From: Chloroflexi bacterium UBA2235
Lineage (GTDB): Bacteria > Chloroflexota > UBA11872 > UBA12225
DNA: 7,717 bases
Reading direction: 5' to 3'
Assembly (NCBI GenBank): GCA_002347925.1
Contig: DDYL01000185.1
Span: 27,983-35,699 of the forward strand
In this document: positions 6,831 to 7,717 of the stretch, piece after piece
How positions within the stretch are numbered: the first letter of the stretch is position 1
Layout of the letters: every line of letters begins with the position of its first letter
Program-made: the position numbers and the translations under genes
Notes under the pieces: model-generated
The model's input: the letters and a program-made list of their open reading frames with translations, nothing else
The model's database searches: none
What the model was told of the DNA's origin: nothing

Positions 6831-6836
6831 CCTTCC
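6831..6836 (-). promoter_or_regulatory. Ribosome binding site that decides the rmlA start
   Basis: On the minus strand GGAAGG lies 7 nt before GTG 6823 and only 1 nt before ATG 6829. The spacing favours the GTG. No convincing -35/-10 pair was seen between here and the tRNA terminator. Confidence 0.7.
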
Positions 6837-6973
6837 GAGGGGGTGCGCCGGAAAAACTCGTGCCGGGCCGACACAGACGTGCCCGAAACGGCCGCCCCGA
6901 TGGGTCAAACGGCGGCGTCACGCGGGTGGCACACCGCACGGCGCTGAACACATTCCGATGCGCGAACAATGAA

Positions 6974-7010
6974 GACACCCCGTACACGGGAAGCCCATGC
7001 ACGGGGTGTC
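6974..7010 (-). terminator. Intrinsic terminator of tRNA-Tyr
   Basis: GACACCCCGT (6974-6983) and ACGGGGTGTC (7001-7010) pair perfectly over 10 bp. Further pairing inside (CA/TG, then GGG/CCC around an AAG or CTT loop) is interrupted by two mismatches. Read on the minus strand, the hairpin starts 4 nt after the CCA end of the tRNA and is followed by TTCATTGTT, a broken T-rich tail. It also separates the tRNA from rmlA, which would otherwise be downstream on the same strand. Confidence 0.8.
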
Positions 7011-7014
7011 ATTC

Positions 7015-7102
7015 TGGTGGGCCGGGGTGGATTCGAACCACCGTAGGCAGTCAAGCCGGCAGATTTACAGTCTGCTCCCATTGGCCACTCGGGCACCGAC
7101 CC
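7015..7102 (-). tRNA. tRNA-Tyr (anticodon GUA), CCA encoded
   Basis: The minus strand folds into a class II tRNA of 88 nt including CCA. The acceptor stem is GGGTCGG (complement of 7096-7102) with CCGGCCC (complement of 7019-7025), containing one G-U pair. The D-arm stem is CCC/GGG. The anticodon stem GCAGA/TCTGC encloses the loop CTGTAAA, with GTA at 7066-7068. The variable arm is long (about 16 nt, GGC/GCC stem), as bacterial tRNA-Tyr should have. The T-arm is GGTGG-TTCGAAT-CCACC, followed by discriminator A and genomic CCA (7015-7017). The anticodon and long variable arm together identify it as tyrosine. Confidence 0.95.
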
Positions 7103-7145
7103 ATGCACCCTGTCCGGAGCCACGATGAGCGGTCAGGACCCGGTG

Positions 7146-7154
7146 ATGGTACCA
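7146..7154 (-). promoter_or_regulatory. Candidate extended -10 of the tRNA-Tyr promoter
   Basis: On the minus strand TGGTACCAT has a TGn extension and a TACCAT hexamer. CAGACA, a partial match to TTGACA, lies 17 nt upstream. The predicted start near 7139 would give a 5' leader of about 37 nt before the tRNA, a normal length for processing by RNase P. The match is moderate. Confidence 0.35.
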
Positions 7155-7203
7155 GTAAGCGGTCAAAGTGTCTGACGGGATTTGGTCTCGCTTGAATCGC
7201 GGC

Positions 7204-7209
7204 TATACT
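7204..7209 (+). promoter_or_regulatory. -10 box of the lipoprotein gene
   Basis: TATACT matches the TATAAT consensus at five of six bases. The -35 is weak: TTGGTC with 16 nt spacing is the best candidate. The predicted leader is about 55 nt. It includes GCGTC (7213-7217) and GACGC (7225-7229), a short 5-bp hairpin near the predicted transcript start. Confidence 0.5.
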
Positions 7210-7254
7210 GCAGCGTCGGGGGCAGACGCCGTAATATGGCGGTTTGCATGGCAT

Positions 7255-7262
7255 GGAGGTGA
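7255..7262 (+). promoter_or_regulatory. Strong ribosome binding site of the lipoprotein gene
   Basis: GGAGGTGA is close to a perfect SD sequence. It lies 9 nt before ATG 7272 and 6 nt before an in-frame GTG at 7269. It supports a real gene that runs off the window edge. Confidence 0.8.
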
Positions 7263-7271
7263 AACCGGGTG

Positions 7272-7717
7272 ATGAAGCGACGATTAGTCTTCTCAAGTCT
7301 TGCGGGCACAGCCACGACATCCGGGCTCCTGCTGGCTTCGTGTGGGGGCGCTGCAGAAGAGCCAAACAAAGCCGCTCCGGCGGGCGCGGCAGGTGCGGCA
7401 ACCAAGGCACCCGCAGCCGGTGGAGGCACGGGTACGCCGGCACCAGTGACAGCGCAGACCGCCGACCCGAAGGCGGTGGCCAAGGTACTGCTACCTAAGC
7501 TGGCCGCGCTGATTGATGCCATTAACAGCAAAGATGCCGCCAAGATTGCGACCACGAAGAAGGAACTTCAGCAAGAGGCTGACAAGTCCGACGAAGCGGT
7601 CCGCGCGTCAACCGGCCAGGCTGCCAATCAGGTCAACGCAGCGCTGAACAATATTCGCCTTGCTGGTATGTCAAATGACATAAAGACGCTTGAGCGAGCA
7701 AAGACATTGCTGGAAGA
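7272..7717 (+). CDS. Putative secreted lipoprotein, N-terminal part (3' end outside window)
   Basis: The frame is open from ATG 7272 to the window edge, giving at least 148 residues. The N-terminus is a classic lipoprotein signal: positive MKRR, a hydrophobic stretch, and lipobox LASC with the acylated cysteine at residue 24 (codon 7341-7343), followed by GG. The mature protein should therefore be anchored to the outer face of the cytoplasmic membrane. Residues 27-60 are a low-complexity Ala/Gly/Pro/Thr linker. From about 65 the sequence becomes charged and looks helical, with segments such as LPKLAALIDAINSKDAAKI and a coiled-coil-like stretch rich in K, E and Q. I recognise no enzyme motif and cannot assign a function. 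The in-frame GTG one codon earlier is an alternative start. The gene is divergent from tRNA-Tyr and has its own -10 box and SD. Confidence 0.85.
   Translation, partial: MKRRLVFSSLAGTATTSGLLLASCGGAAEEPNKAAPAGAAGAATKAPAAGGGTGTPAPVTAQTADPKAVAKVLLPKLAALIDAINSKDAAKIATTKKELQQEADKSDEAVRASTGQAANQVNAALNNIRLAGMSNDIKTLERAKTLLE

Noticed and set aside
6752..7195. 147-residue plus-strand frame running through the rmlA start, the terminator and tRNA-Tyr
   Set aside because: It crosses a structural RNA gene and a terminator, and its translation is low-information. It cannot be a real protein.
7163..7555. Minus-strand Ala-rich frame of 130 residues near the right edge
   Set aside because: It is antisense to the lipoprotein gene, which has a lipobox, strong SD and -10 box. 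The Ala-rich content mirrors the Ala/Pro linker codons.

Overview
The window looks like chromosomal DNA from a moderately high-GC bacterium. Strong Shine-Dalgarno (SD) sites, GTG starts, a long-form RmlA and an arginine-rich Rho with a disordered N-terminus suggest Actinomycetota or a neighbour such as Chloroflexota. This placement is an inference: no rRNA or marker gene is present to settle it. No mobile element, CRISPR array, integrase or phage gene is visible. The content is core metabolism and information processing.

Positions 1-3176 (+) carry the end of a glycine cleavage operon: the C-terminus of gcvH, then gcvPA and gcvPB, the two halves of a split PLP-dependent glycine decarboxylase. 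The order suggests that gcvT lies just before the window, but it is not visible. Together these proteins would decarboxylate glycine, load the aminomethyl group on lipoyl-GcvH and pass a one-carbon unit to tetrahydrofolate.

Convergent to gcvPB is a Rho-type RNA helicase gene (3256-4587, -). Its ATPase core looks intact, but it has no Rho_N domain and its primary RNA-binding surface is poorly conserved. It is the most unusual protein in the window. Divergent from it, across a 99-bp region rich in palindromes, is a Gfo/Idh/MocA-family oxidoreductase (4687-5673, +). A strong hairpin terminator follows. On the opposite strand a long-form glucose-1-phosphate thymidylyltransferase (5747-6823, -) converges on it; these last two genes may both act on sugars.

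Positions 6974-7102 (-) hold tRNA-Tyr(GUA) with its own hairpin terminator. Divergent from it, with a good -10 box and an excellent SD, starts a lipoprotein gene (7272 to the window edge, +) with a clear lipobox and an Ala/Pro-rich linker.

I saw no clear new multi-gene system. The points most worth following are the divergent Rho, the palindrome cluster in front of it, and the same 9-base motif upstream of both rho and tRNA-Tyr.
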